This document shows positions 1-9,039 of a DNA stretch of 64,000 nucleotides, in pieces (the first letter of the stretch is position 1; each line of letters starts with the position of its first letter). The stretch is from CBDBJL01 sp965206365 (GTDB lineage: Bacteria > Pseudomonadota > Alphaproteobacteria > JABAAW01 > JAHZMA01), in the NCBI GenBank assembly GCA_965206365.1, contig CBDBJL010000004.1, forward strand, positions 156,018-220,017, in the 5' to 3' direction. Both the position numbers and the translations under genes were made by a program. The notes beneath the pieces are model-generated. The model was not told the DNA's origin, ran no database searches, and worked only from the letters and a program-made list of their open reading frames with translations.

Positions 1-640
1 CCTGACCGTAAATAGACATACCACTTGGCGATTCATCAGCTGCTTTCAACAACAATGAGCCAGAGCCACATGTGGGGTCGTAAACTGTTTGGTCTTGGCG
101 CGTTTCTTTACCGATGCCGATGACTTTGGCCATGATACGGGAAACTTCGGCAGGCGTATAAAACTGCCCTTTGCTTTTACCGCTTTCCGTTGCGAAGTGG
201 CGCATCAGATATTCATAGGCATCCCCGAGGAGGTCGTCGCCTTCTGCGCGATTGCTACGGAAATCCAGATCATTAAAAATCGATACCAGCTTTGACAGCC
301 GGTCCTGCATTTCCTTACCTTTGCCAAGTTTGTCTTCGTCATTGAAATCGGCAACATCAATCACACCCTTGAGACCATTGGCTTCGGCAAGTTTGCCGAT
401 GGCTTTGTTAATTTTATCACCGATCTCTTTATCGCCTTTGAGGGCAACCAAATCAGCGAAGCCACCGCCTTCTGGAATTTCAATCAATGAGTTTGGCTTG
501 CCTGCGTATTTGTCAGACACATATTTTACGAAGAGCAATGTCAGTACATAGTCTTTGTACTGTGAGGCATCCATCCCGCCACGCAGTTCGTCGCAACTTT
601 TCCAGAGTGAGCTGTATAACGCTGATTTTTTAATTGCCAT
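1..640 (-). CDS. hsdM: Type I restriction-modification methylase subunit HsdM, partial (C-terminus outside window)
   Basis: This is the N-terminal ~213 residues of an N6-adenine methyltransferase, read on the minus strand with no stop before the window edge. The translation starts MAIKKSALYSSLWKSCDELR and carries the HsdM N-terminal helical domain, then GQFYTP and the SAM-binding motif DPTCGSGSLLLKA close to the edge. The catalytic NPPF/Y motif must lie outside. HsdM methylates the recognition site together with HsdS and is needed for cleavage by HsdR; both partners would lie to the left. The start overlaps the upstream small HTH gene by 11 bases, so the two are probably co-translated. The family call is secure; system specificity cannot be read here. 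Confidence 0.93.
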   Translation of the reverse strand, partial: MAIKKSALYSSLWKSCDELRGGMDASQYKDYVLTLLFVKYVSDKYAGKPNSLIEIPEGGGFADLVALKGDKEIGDKINKAIGKLAEANGLKGVIDVADFNDEDKLGKGKEMQDRLSKLVSIFNDLDFRSNRAEGDDLLGDAYEYLMRHFATESGKSKGQFYTPAEVSRIMAKVIGIGKETRQDQTVYDPTCGSGSLLLKAADESPSGMSIYGQ

Positions 641-830
641 CGTTTTTGTCCTCGCCTTTTTGTTCTTGCTCACTGATCCAGCGGTCTACCTCGCTTTTGC
701 GAAACCGCCACGCGCTTCCCACTTTGAAGCCCGGAACCTTGCCCTCAGATGCAAATCGATAGGCCGTCTTCTCAGCAATCTTGAGGTAATCGGCGAGTTC
801 CTTCACGGTCATAATGTCATCATTAGTCAT
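630..830 (-). CDS. Small excisionase/MerR-type helix-turn-helix protein
   Basis: This 66-residue protein is nearly all a helix-turn-helix of the HTH_17/excisionase class: TVKELADYLKIAEKTAYRFA is the helix-turn-helix and GFKVGSAWRFRKSEVDRWI the wing. It binds DNA. The gene lies directly in front of hsdM and overlaps it by 11 bases, so it may control expression of the R-M operon, although small HTH_17 proteins also serve as excisionases of islands. The tail is charged (EQKGEDKNDGN). The family is clear, the role inferred. Confidence 0.8.
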   Translation of the reverse strand: MTNDDIMTVKELADYLKIAEKTAYRFASEGKVPGFKVGSAWRFRKSEVDRWISEQEQKGEDKNDGN

Positions 831-928
831 ATTTTTTTGTCCCTTGAGGTATCATAGGATTGAAAATAGTGGAAATTGAGTGAACAATCAAGTAAGTTAT
901 CGAGGAAATCAAATTATAAGACAGGGTT

Positions 929-1951
929 ATGCAGCAATACGGTAACGATAAGATTCTCTACTCACCATCGGACTTGGTCACCTTTTTAGGGTGTCACCAT
1001 GCGAGCTTCCTTGATGTGAAGGCGCTGAGTGAGAGCATGGATAAGGCCGAGGCCAGCACCACAGGCCAACTATTGCAGCAAAAAGGCTTGGAGCATGAGG
1101 CGGCGTATCTCCAACAACTCAAAGACGAAGGTAAGTCCGTCGTTGAAATCCCCAAAGACCGCAATTTGCAAGACCGCGCCCAGCTCACATTAGAGGCCAT
1201 GCAGTCCGGTGCGGATGTCATTTATCAGGCCGTATTCTTTGCCCCGCCATGGCGAGGAGATGCCGATTTTCTGATTAAGTGCACTACGCCGTCCGACTTG
1301 GGTGATTTCAGCTATGAGGTGCTGGATACCAAACTGGCACAAACAGCTGAGCCCAAGCATATCATGCAGCTTTGTGTCTATTCTGAGCTGCTGACTTACC
1401 TTCAGGGATTGCGCCCAGCTGATATGCATTTGTTTCTGGGCGATCATGAAAAACACAGCTTCCGCGTGGCAGACTTTTTCTATTACTACACCCGCGCTAA
1501 AGGCCGCTTTGAAACCTATCTGAAAAGCATGCCAGCAGACTCATATCCTGAGCCTTGCGGTCATTGTAATTTCTGTCCATGGCGCGAGGGCTGCAAAGCG
1601 CAGTGGGAACAAGATGATCATTTAAGCCTTGTGGCCAACATCCAACGCTCACAGATGGATAAGCTGCGGAAAGCTGGCATCTGCACCGTTGCGGAGCTTG
1701 CTGCCACAGCGCCTGACACCAAAATTCCTGATTTGAGCCGTGATGTGTTTTTACGCCTGCGTTCACAAGCCGTCCTGCAACATCACAAAGCCACCACGGG
1801 TGAAAATAAATGCGAGATCATTCCGTTCCCGCCGGGCAAAGGCTTTACCCGTATGCCAGTGCCTGATGATGGTGATCTGTTCTTTGATATGGAGGGCGAT
1901 CCGCTTTACCCAAATGGTTTGGAATATTTGTTTGGGGTCTATTATCGGAAC
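929..1951 (+). pseudogene. TM0106-family RecB-like nuclease/helicase, 5' part (split by IS605-type element)
   Basis: This is the first ~341 residues of a TM0106-type protein: a RecB-like nuclease domain followed by the beginning of an RNase H-like exonuclease domain. Visible are the RecB-type catalytic strand (EVLDTKLA), cysteines of a probable iron-sulfur cluster (Cys near residue 22, then CGHCNFCPWREGC), and FFDMEGDP, the first acidic motif of a DEDD-type exonuclease. The frame runs into the left end of the insertion element and stops after three foreign residues at 1958-1960. The rest of the same protein resumes at about 3656. Excising about 1,704 bp would restore one frame of about 1,115 residues. 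Such proteins are often found near restriction systems; the actual substrate is unknown. Confidence 0.85.
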
Positions 1952-2000
1952 GCGCCGTAAAACCTCGTCCTTCAGGGCGGGGATATAAGGCGCAACCGCG

Positions 2001-2423
2001 CTAGCGCGGTTTTTTGTTGGCTCGCTGCGTTTCGACATATTTGCGGATAATATCGAGCGGCGCACCACCACATGAAGCGGCAAAATAAGACGGCGACCAA
2101 AGGACACCTTTGCGATACCTACCCGTAATTTCAGGGCGAAAGCTTCGCAAACGGCGACTGGATACACCCTTGAGACTGTTGACCAGCTTAGAGAGGGATA
2201 TTTTGGGCGGATAATTGATAAGCAGATGCACATGGTCGTCTTCCCCGTCACACTCGACGAGTTGCGCCTCAAAGTCGTTGCAGACCTTGGCAAAGATGTG
2301 CCGCAAGTCCTGTATAGCCAGTTCTGACAGCACATCTCTGCGGTATTTGGTAATAAATACCAAGTGTACGTGTAGCGCAAAAACACAATGTCTGCCTGTG
2401 CGATATTCATTTGAGTTGTCCAT
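2001..2423 (-). CDS. tnpA: IS605-type Y1 (HUH) transposase TnpA
   Basis: This is a single-strand DNA transposase of the IS200/IS605 family, about 140 residues from the preferred start. The HUH motif is DHVHLLI and the likely nucleophile tyrosine is in IRKYVETQ near the C-terminus. The enzyme excises and inserts the element as a single-stranded circle guided by the end hairpins. The chosen start gives MDNSNEYRTGRH; a longer open frame to 2480 overlaps tnpB and lacks family similarity at its N-terminus. It diverges from tnpB. Confidence 0.9.
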   Translation of the reverse strand: MDNSNEYRTGRHCVFALHVHLVFITKYRRDVLSELAIQDLRHIFAKVCNDFEAQLVECDGEDDHVHLLINYPPKISLSKLVNSLKGVSSRRLRSFRPEITGRYRKGVLWSPSYFAASCGGAPLDIIRKYVETQRANKKPR

Positions 2424-2445
2424 AGACCAATGGTAGAGTCGAGAT

Positions 2446-3615
2446 ATGCTAAAGGCAACCAAAGTCCGATTGTATCCCACTGTTGACCAGAGGAAGGCGT
2501 TTGCCTTTCAATTTGGCGCGATGCGGTGGGCGTATAATTTTACTTTGGGCTGGCGTAGCTCCGCTTGGAAAGAGCGCGGCGAAAGCATCAGCAAGCGCCA
2601 GACCTTGGACAAGCTCGTTGAACTGAAAGCCACGGAAGAAACAGGCTGGCTAAAGGAAGCCGATAGCCAAGCCTTGCAACAATCGGTGATGCATTTGGAT
2701 GATGCCTTTAAGCGATTTTTTAGAAAACAGGGCCGCTATCCCCGCTTTAAGAGCAAACACGGCAAACAAGCCATGTCCTACCCGCAACGGGTCAAAATTG
2801 TAAATGGTGTCAGTCTGTACTTGCCCAAAGTCGGCACGGTCAAAGCAGTTCTGCACCGTGAGATTGTAGGTAAGATTAAGACCGTCACCATCTCGCGCAC
2901 TCAAACAGGTAAGTACTATGCGTCAATCTTGTGTGATGATGGGCTGGAGGTTCCAGCCCTCTTAAAAACGATTGAAGCGGACGCGGTGACGGGTATTGAT
3001 TTGGGCATAACGCATTTAGCGATTGCCAGCACGGGTGAAAAACAAAAGAACCCCCGTATTTTGAAACGTGCGGCGGCCAATTTGCGCCGCAAGCAAAAAA
3101 CACTGTCACGAAAGAAGAAAGGGTCGGCAAACCGCAACAAGGCGCGTGTACTTGTTGCCAAGGCTCACGAAAGAACTGCCAACACGCGCAATGACTTTCA
3201 ACATAAATTGTCAAAACGACTGGTTGACGAAAATCAAGCAATCTGCGTGGAGACGTTGAAAGTCAAAAACATGCTCAAGAATAGGAAGCTTGCCAAACAT
3301 ATCGCTGACGCGGCATGGGGCGAATTGCTCCGAAAGCTGACCTACAAAACAGCTTGGTCAGGTAAGCACCTCGTGCAAATTGACCAGTGGTTTGCATCCA
3401 GTAAGACCTGTTCTGATTGCGGCACTAAGGTTGATGCTATGCCGCTGTCGGTGCGGCAATGGACGTGCCAGACCTGCGACCAAGAGCATGACCGCGATAT
3501 TAACGCTGCCATCAATATTCGGCAACAAGGTATCCTGAAACTAAAGGCGGAAGGGCTATCCGTCTCTGCTTGTGGAGGCTCGCGTAATTCTGGCACACTG
3601 CCAGTTGCAGCCTGA
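2446..3615 (+). CDS. tnpB: TnpB RNA-guided nuclease of the IS605-type element
   Basis: This is a 389-residue TnpB with all expected parts: an N-terminal helical domain, RuvC motif I (GIDLGITHLAIAS, catalytic Asp), RuvC II (CVETLKVKNML, Glu), a zinc ribbon (CSDCG ... CQTC) and RuvC III (DRDINAAINI, Asp). TnpB proteins are RNA-guided DNA endonucleases that use an RNA from the element's right end. That RNA should overlap the 3' end of this gene and the hairpin at 3627-3646, with a guide copied from the flank (the interrupted gene). All catalytic residues are present, so the protein is probably functional. Confidence 0.92.
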   Translation: MLKATKVRLYPTVDQRKAFAFQFGAMRWAYNFTLGWRSSAWKERGESISKRQTLDKLVELKATEETGWLKEADSQALQQSVMHLDDAFKRFFRKQGRYPRFKSKHGKQAMSYPQRVKIVNGVSLYLPKVGTVKAVLHREIVGKIKTVTISRTQTGKYYASILCDDGLEVPALLKTIEADAVTGIDLGITHLAIASTGEKQKNPRILKRAAANLRRKQKTLSRKKKGSANRNKARVLVAKAHERTANTRNDFQHKLSKRLVDENQAICVETLKVKNMLKNRKLAKHIADAAWGELLRKLTYKTAWSGKHLVQIDQWFASSKTCSDCGTKVDAMPLSVRQWTCQTCDQEHDRDINAAINIRQQGILKLKAEGLSVSACGGSRNSGTLPVAA

Positions 3616-3655
3616 GAAACAAGAAGCCTCGTCCTTTAGGGCGAGGAGTAGTCAC
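3500..3655 (+). ncRNA. Predicted omega/reRNA scaffold at the right end of the TnpB element
   Basis: In characterised IS605 elements the guide RNA scaffold lies over the 3' end of tnpB and the right end, and its guide is the sequence just outside the element. Here the matching zone ends with the stem-loop at 3627-3646. The following bases, beginning cttcaaagatgg, would act as guide. The 5' end is arbitrary. This is family knowledge applied to position; no promoter or processing site was identified. Confidence 0.35.
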
Positions 3656-5980
3656 TTCAAAGATGGTAAGGAGCTATTCCTTCCGTTCTGGGCGCATGAT
3701 CATGAAGAAGAGAAAGAAACCTTTAAGCGCTTCATGGGTTTTTTAACCGATCATCTGGCTGAACACCCGCATGCCCATATCTATCATTACAACCATTATG
3801 AAACCACAGCCCTGAAACGCTTGGCCTGCCGTTATGCTGTGTGTGAGGAGCAGCTGGATAATCTGCTCCGCAATCAAAAATTCATTGATCTGTATCTGGT
3901 GGTACGTGAAAGCATCCGCACCTCTGAGCCCGGCTATTCCATCAAGAACATGGAAACATTCTATATGGATAAGCGAGCCAACGCTGTGGCGACTGCTGCT
4001 GATAGCATCATCGTCTATAACGAATGGCGCGAAACGGGCGCGGATGAATTGCTACAGGAAATTTCTGATTATAACGAGGTGGACTGCGTTTCCACGCATT
4101 TGCTGCGCGATTGGCTTCTCACGCTTAAGCCGGAAGATGCCCCTTGGTTTAAGGGCTTGCCTGAATATGCTGAGGAAGAAGAGCTACAACGCAAGGACTG
4201 GGAAATCGAATATGAGGATTACCAAACCCGTCTTGGTGTGACCGAGGATAATCCACCGCCGATCAATGAGCGGCTATCCCATCTGCTGGAGTTTCATAAC
4301 CGTGAAGCCAAACCACAATGGTGGAGCAGCTTTGAACGGCAGAACAAGTTTGAAGATGAACTAATTGACGATACGGAGTGCCTCGGAGGCTTGCAGCAGG
4401 TGGGCAGCCCAGAACCTGAAAAACGCTCCCTGATTTACAGCTACCGCTTCCCATCGCAGGAATACAAGCTGAAGGTTGGCGCACAGGCCGTTGATATTGC
4501 CGTCATGGAAAATGTAGGCACGATTGTCGAGATTGATGAAGATGCCTGCATCGTCAAAATCAAGCGCGGGGCCAACAAAGAGCCATTGCCGGAAAGCCTC
4601 TCCATTGGCCCACCGGGGCCGATTGACAGCAAGATCATCCGCTCAGCCATTTACCGCTATGCCGATCATGTGTTGGAAGTGCCGGAAGGTACTCACGCCG
4701 CGACCGAATTGCTGGCACGCAATGTTCCGCGCATACAGGGCAAACAATCAGGTGAAGCGGTCATCACCTCTGATGATCTGCAAAGCGATGCGCTGGAAGC
4801 CATTGCTGCGTTAGATAACAGCTATCTCTTCATCCAAGGCCCGCCGGGCGCGGGTAAAACCTACACCAGCAGTCATATCATTGTGGACTTGATCAAGCGG
4901 GGCAAGAAAATCGGTGTAACCTCCAACTCGCACAAAGCCATTCATAACTTGCTCGAAAAAGTGGAAAGCGTTGCCGCTGAAAAAGGCGTGAACTTCCATG
5001 GCATTAAAAAAGCCAGTGGCGGGAATGATGAAACCATCTTCGATGGGCGATTCATCCGCTCAGAAACCAAGACCGACAATATGAGCCTTGGCGCTGATCT
5101 GTTTGCGGGTACCGCATGGACATTTGCCAGCCCACACTTTGATGGTCAGCTTGATTATCTGTTCATTGATGAGGCCGGACAAGTCGCCACGGCCAATGTG
5201 GTGGCGATGGCCACGGCAACCAAGAACCTTATTCTGGTCGCTGACCAGATGCAATTGGGCCAGCCCATACAAGGCACTCACCCGGGTGAAGCCGGATTAT
5301 CAGTGCTGGAATTCTTGCTGGGCGATCATTCCACCATCCCGGCTGAGCGGGGTATTTTCCTTGGCCAGACACGCCGCATGCGCCCAACTATCTGCCAGTT
5401 TATCTCGGATGCCTTTTATGATGGCCGCCTGACAGCCCATGAGAGCACTGCTGAGCGCAGCTTGAACCTGCAAGGTGTTGATCTGCCCAATGAGGGGATT
5501 GTCATGATCCCGGCAGAGCATGAAGGCTGCTCACAAAAAAGCATCGAGGAAGGCGAAATCATCAAAGCTAAATATGATGCCTTGCTTGGCCAAGAATTTA
5601 TCGACCGTGATGGAACCACACGCTCGATCACCGAAGATGATATTCTGGTGGTCACCCCATACAATGTGCAGGTCAATTACCTACGTTCCATCCTGCCGGA
5701 CAATGCTAAGGTCGGAACCGTTGATAAGTTTCAAGGCCAAGAAGCGCCCATTGTGCTGATTTCCATGGTGACATCCAGTGCCGAAGACCTGCCGCGCAAT
5801 ATTGAGTTCCTCTACAGCAAAAACCGTCTGAATGTTGCCGTTTCACGCGCACAATGTTTGGCCTTAGTGGTCGCCAATCCCAAACTGCTGGAAATCCCAT
5901 GCGGCACTGTGGAGCAGATGAGATTGGTCAACACATTCTGCTGGCTGGATGAGTATGCTGAATCTGTTACAAGTAAATAA
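3656..5980 (+). pseudogene. TM0106-family RecB-like nuclease/helicase, 3' part (SF1 helicase domain)
   Basis: This continues the split gene (about 774 residues). It begins FKDGKELFLPFWAHD, completes the RNase H-like exonuclease domain, and then carries a full UPF1/AddA-like superfamily 1 helicase: Walker A GPPGAGKT, Walker B DEAGQ, the QTRRM motif, and near the C-terminus VDKFQGQEAP and NVAVSRAQ. The open frame technically extends upstream through the IS right end to 3572, but those residues belong to the element. Without the nuclease half it probably has no native translation start. If the IS excises precisely, the whole nuclease-helicase is regained. The stop overlaps the inferred original start of the next gene (ATG at 5955), suggesting an operon of two defence genes. 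Confidence 0.85.
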
Positions 5981-5991
5981 GAACTGAACAA

Positions 5992-6411
5992 CTACCGACT
6001 TTCGTCGGTAGGTTCACGTTTTGAATGTAATTCAAGATACTGACGAATAACGTCATCCGTCACATTTCCACTCGTCGTTGAAAAATAGCCTCTAGCCCAG
6101 AACCGTTGCCCCCAATAGCGTTTGCGTAATTCGGGGTACTCCCGCTGTATCTTGTATGAGGACCTCCCTTTTACGCGTTGCATCACCTTTGAAATTGGGA
6201 CGTGCGGCGGGACTGACACAAACATATGCACATGGTCGGTAGACAATACGCCTTTTTCAATGTGTACGCCCAATTCATTGCACGTTTGTCGTATCAATGT
6301 CCGAATACGCTCACGCATTTCACCACGCAGCACCTTGTAACGATATTTTGTTACCCAAACGATATGGTATCTGTGATAATATCTGCTATGACTTCCAGTA
6401 GAATAGATCAT
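5992..6411 (-). CDS. tnpA: IS200-type Y1 (HUH) transposase TnpA
   Basis: An IS200-type transposase of about 139 residues, with HUH motif DHVHMFV and the candidate nucleophile tyrosine in IRQYLELH. It is clearly different from the IS605-type TnpA at 2001-2423, so it belongs to a separate element. I prefer the ATG at 6411 (MIYSTGSHSRYY) because GGAAGG lies 7 bases upstream; an in-frame ATG at 6426 is the alternative. The Shine-Dalgarno and start lie within one arm of a large hairpin, so translation is probably strongly limited. Confidence 0.9.
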   Translation of the reverse strand: MIYSTGSHSRYYHRYHIVWVTKYRYKVLRGEMRERIRTLIRQTCNELGVHIEKGVLSTDHVHMFVSVPPHVPISKVMQRVKGRSSYKIQREYPELRKRYWGQRFWARGYFSTTSGNVTDDVIRQYLELHSKREPTDESR

Positions 6412-6475
6412 AAGGTTTCCTTCCATTTTAAGACCTTACCGCAACGCTGGGTCTTAAAATGGAAGGAAACCTTAT
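6410..6475 (-). promoter_or_regulatory. 25-bp perfect inverted repeat sequestering the IS200 tnpA start
   Basis: Arms 6410-6434 and 6451-6475 are exact reverse complements around a 16-base loop. On the transposase mRNA the 3' arm contains both the GGAAGG ribosome-binding site and the ATG at 6411, so the hairpin should mask initiation. Repression of tnpA by 5' leader structure is known for IS200. The arm length and perfection here are seen directly. Confidence 0.75.
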
Positions 6476-6526
6476 GTAAATAACGCTAAAGCTGACCAGC
6501 TAAAAGCTGGTGGTTTTAACCAATTA

Positions 6527-8350
6527 TTGGAAAATAAATTTACGATAGATGAAGCATTCAGGGAGTGCTTTTATGTCGTGCCGGACTATCAACGCGAATA
6601 TGTCTGGACAGAAAAGCAGATTACGCAGCTGCTTGAAGATATAAACGAGCAGATGGATAGCAGTTCGTCTGAATATTTTATCGGTACCATTCTCGTGTCC
6701 CCGCGAGATGGAGAAAAAGGCCATTATGATGTTATAGACGGGCAGCAACGCCTAACTACAACCTTTTTGATTTTATGTGCCTTGAGAGTTCTTTTCAGTG
6801 GAATGCCGCAGGGGCAAATGATCAATGGATTAACCGCCACCAGCTATACAGATGCACAAGGTGACATTAAAACCAATCTCAAACTTGAACCCAGATACGA
6901 AAATGCTGGGGAGGTTATAGAGAAGATCGTTCAGGCCAACGGTGATCCGCAAGCCGTTCGTGCCAATATCCAAAGTTCCGGCATTCAGATTTATGGGTCT
7001 GTTGAGAATATATTGAACGCCTATGATGTTATTTATCGCTTTTTGACCAATAACTATGACGACGAAGCCACGCTGAAAAAATATTGGGGCCATCTGGCCA
7101 ATAACGTGGTTTTCATTCAAATCTCTACGGACGTCAGCAGCGCATTAAAAATATTTGAAACAATTAATGAGCGCGGCGTTGGTCTGAATCCCATGGACCT
7201 TCTAAAGAATCTGTTGTTCACTCAGGTGTCACCAGAACGGTTCTCCCAGCTCAAAGATGAATGGAAAAAGATCACCAGCCCGCTCGAAAAAAACAAAGAA
7301 AAGCCACTTCGTTTCTTGCGTTACTTCCTCATGGCTAATTATGACATCAGGAACGAACGTAACGATGCGATTGTTCGCGAAGATGAGATTTATGATTGGT
7401 TCTCTAAGAAGGAAAATGCAGCCCTTACAGGCTATCAGGAAAACCCCTTTGAATTTGTTCGGCAGATCACACGTAATGTAAATCGCTACATAGATTTCAG
7501 TAATGGGCTTGGCAATGACGGCAAACCCAGTTTGGCGATGGACTCTCTTAAAAAACTAACAGGCGGCGCATTCAGTCTGCACTACGTCTTGCTGCTAGCG
7601 GCAGCGAATTTGCCAAAGCCACTATTTGATCAATTTGTGGCACAGCTCGAAAACTTCTTGTTCTTCTACATTTTCACCAAGACCCCAACCAAAGACCTTG
7701 AACGCAGCTTCTCGCTTTGGGCTGATGAGGTCCGAGATATTGCTCAACTCGAAAATCCTGAAGAGCAGAGACAAAAACTCAATGATTTTGTGTCTGAACG
7801 TTTTGCTCAGAACATGGTCAAAAAGACGCCAGAGCTTAAAGATGCATTGAAACGTTTGACGTTACACTCCATGCAGCAATACCGCACACGTTATTTGCTG
7901 GCACGCTTAACGCAGCATGTGGATATGGCATTCAGTGGACAAAAGGTACGAGGAAGTCTTGACCCATATTTTAAATTAGAGATAGAGCACATCCTGCCTA
8001 ACAACCCTGAAAATGATCTGCGAAACACATGGCAGGAAAAGCATCCAGAGCTGATTTATGATGAACACAAAAACCGCCTTGGCAATCTGACTCTGCTGGA
8101 GAAGCCCATCAATATTGTTGCTGGCAATGACTTCTATGCAGGTAAAGTTTCTGAATATGCGAAGAGCGGCAATTACCTAACAAGAAGCCTTTCTGCTCTT
8201 GCTGAAGTTGGCCAAAACACATCTATTTCCCGTATAAACGAAAAACTGTCCGTGTTTAAAAAATGGGATGCGGAGGACGTCGAAAGTCGGCAATTGCTAC
8301 TGATCGCCTTAGCTCAAGAGATTTGGAAGACCACAGAAATTACAGCTTAA
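6527..8350 (+). CDS. GmrSD-like type IV restriction protein (DUF262 + DUF1524/HNH)
   Basis: A 607-residue single-chain protein. The N-terminal DUF262/ParB-like domain has PDYQREYVW and the signature VIDGQQRLTTT. The C-terminal DUF1524 domain is HNH-like with EIEHILPNN and KNRLGNLTLL. Such proteins are NTP-driven nucleases that attack modified (for example glucosylated) phage DNA. The annotated start is a weak TTG immediately after an IS200-type insertion. Upstream in-frame residues (NQLLENKFTI) look native, so the true start was probably the ATG at 5955 on the other side of the IS. The gene may now be poorly expressed unless a downstream start works. Confidence 0.85.
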   Translation: MENKFTIDEAFRECFYVVPDYQREYVWTEKQITQLLEDINEQMDSSSSEYFIGTILVSPRDGEKGHYDVIDGQQRLTTTFLILCALRVLFSGMPQGQMINGLTATSYTDAQGDIKTNLKLEPRYENAGEVIEKIVQANGDPQAVRANIQSSGIQIYGSVENILNAYDVIYRFLTNNYDDEATLKKYWGHLANNVVFIQISTDVSSALKIFETINERGVGLNPMDLLKNLLFTQVSPERFSQLKDEWKKITSPLEKNKEKPLRFLRYFLMANYDIRNERNDAIVREDEIYDWFSKKENAALTGYQENPFEFVRQITRNVNRYIDFSNGLGNDGKPSLAMDSLKKLTGGAFSLHYVLLLAAANLPKPLFDQFVAQLENFLFFYIFTKTPTKDLERSFSLWADEVRDIAQLENPEEQRQKLNDFVSERFAQNMVKKTPELKDALKRLTLHSMQQYRTRYLLARLTQHVDMAFSGQKVRGSLDPYFKLEIEHILPNNPENDLRNTWQEKHPELIYDEHKNRLGNLTLLEKPINIVAGNDFYAGKVSEYAKSGNYLTRSLSALAEVGQNTSISRINEKLSVFKKWDAEDVESRQLLLIALAQEIWKTTEITA

Positions 8351-8671
8351 TGCGTTTCCTATGAATCCCAAACAGGGATTCGAACCCACGTTTGGTACGG
8401 TACTTTTGCCACGATGATTGAAGTCATGCCAAGAGCAGAAATCAAAGCAGCATAAGGTGTTGCAACATAAAACTTGCTTTTCGTTGTTTTCAGGGCAATT
8501 ATTTGTTGCAACACTATGGTAGGTGTAGAGGATTCGAACTCAAAGGGGTTCAATACACCGCCATTAGTTCTAATATATGCTCGCACTGAACCCAATGTGT
8601 ATTTGAAATTTTTAACGGCTTATTTTAATTTTTCTTGCACACAATATTAAATTAGAAATAATTGCCCAAAA
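8351..8671. other. Non-coding stretch with tRNA-like 3' debris
   Basis: No convincing gene. On the minus strand 8374-8398 reads as a T-arm-like segment (GTGGGTTCGAATCCC), and another TTCGAATCC segment lies near 8529-8542. Neither has a complete cloverleaf. Such fragments are common at the ends of islands that integrate at tRNA genes. Confidence 0.4.
8558..8600 (+). repeat. Imperfect direct repeat, copy 1 (second at 9312-9355)
   Basis: This begins ccgccattag and includes tcgcactgaaccca. A second, diverged copy sits about 750 bp downstream, where it directly follows a sequence resembling a tRNA-Ser 3' end (ctctctccgcca). This fits duplication of an attachment region, inferred from similarity alone. 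Confidence 0.5.
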
Positions 8672-8926
8672 TTGCAAGGTGGCACGCGTGAATTACAAAA
8701 GATATTTTTTAAAAATATCCCTATTCCTAACATCACTGTAGATAATCAAAATATGGTTACCCAACTTGAAGATTTAACCAATCAAGCCTCAATCATCGAC
8801 CCCGCAGATAAAATCCGCGATGACACACTTGGGCAAATTCAAATCCAAATCGACCAGCTGGTTTATCAGCTTTATGGGCTGAATGATGACGAAATTATCA
8901 TCATCGAACAAAGCTTAAATATATAA
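8672..8926 (+). pseudogene. C-terminal remnant of a type IIG/Eco57I-like R-M enzyme
   Basis: The 84-residue frame (TTG start) reads GGTRELQKIFFKNIPIPNI, a typical end of a target-recognition domain, and finishes IDQLVYQLYGLNDDEI, the usual C-terminus of Eco57I/TaqI-like methylase-specificity proteins. The methylase and nuclease domains are missing and nothing upstream matches, so this is the tail of a lost gene. Confidence 0.65.
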
Positions 8927-9039
8927 CCGTGCTGAATAAATCTATAAGCTTGTTATTAAAACCTTGTATGGCAAAGGAAATATAAAACATTGCTTATATT
9001 TCCCTGCATTAAATCTAAGCTATTCGCTTAAAACAATCC

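Larger units (their letters stand above)
1952..3655. mobile_element. IS200/IS605-family element with divergent tnpA and tnpB
   Basis: A complete IS605-type element lies inside the TM0106-type gene. It has a Y1 transposase (minus) and TnpB (plus), divergently placed with a 22-bp gap, and related subterminal hairpins at the two ends: 1963-1982 (cctcgtccttcagggcgggg) and 3627-3646 (cctcgtcctttagggcgagg). Each folds into a 9-bp stem with a 2-base loop. There is no target duplication, as expected for this family. The exact ends are inferred from the reading frame: removing 1952-3655 (or 1951-3654) rejoins ...VYYRN with FKDGKELF in frame. Both genes look intact, so the element may still be active. 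Confidence 0.85.
5982..6520. mobile_element. IS200-type element carrying only tnpA
   Basis: A short element of about 535-540 bp holds a Y1 transposase on the minus strand. Hairpins lie near both ends: 5992-6011 (ctaccgac/gtcggtag stem) and 6495-6511 (accagct/agctggt stem). A perfect 25-bp inverted repeat overlaps the transposase start. It sits between the TM0106-type gene and the GmrSD-like gene. Removing 5985-6520 joins an ATG frame starting at 5955 (MLNLLQVNKN) directly to QLLENKFTID of the downstream protein. The insertion therefore appears to have cut off the first ~10 codons of that gene. Confidence 0.8.

Noticed and set aside
3572..3655. Start of the helicase part within tnpB
   Set aside because: These codons belong to the right end of the IS element; native protein similarity begins only at about 3656.
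8359..8595. 78-residue minus-strand frame
   Set aside because: Its sequence runs through tRNA-like T-arm fragments and the direct repeat, so it is better read as non-coding debris.
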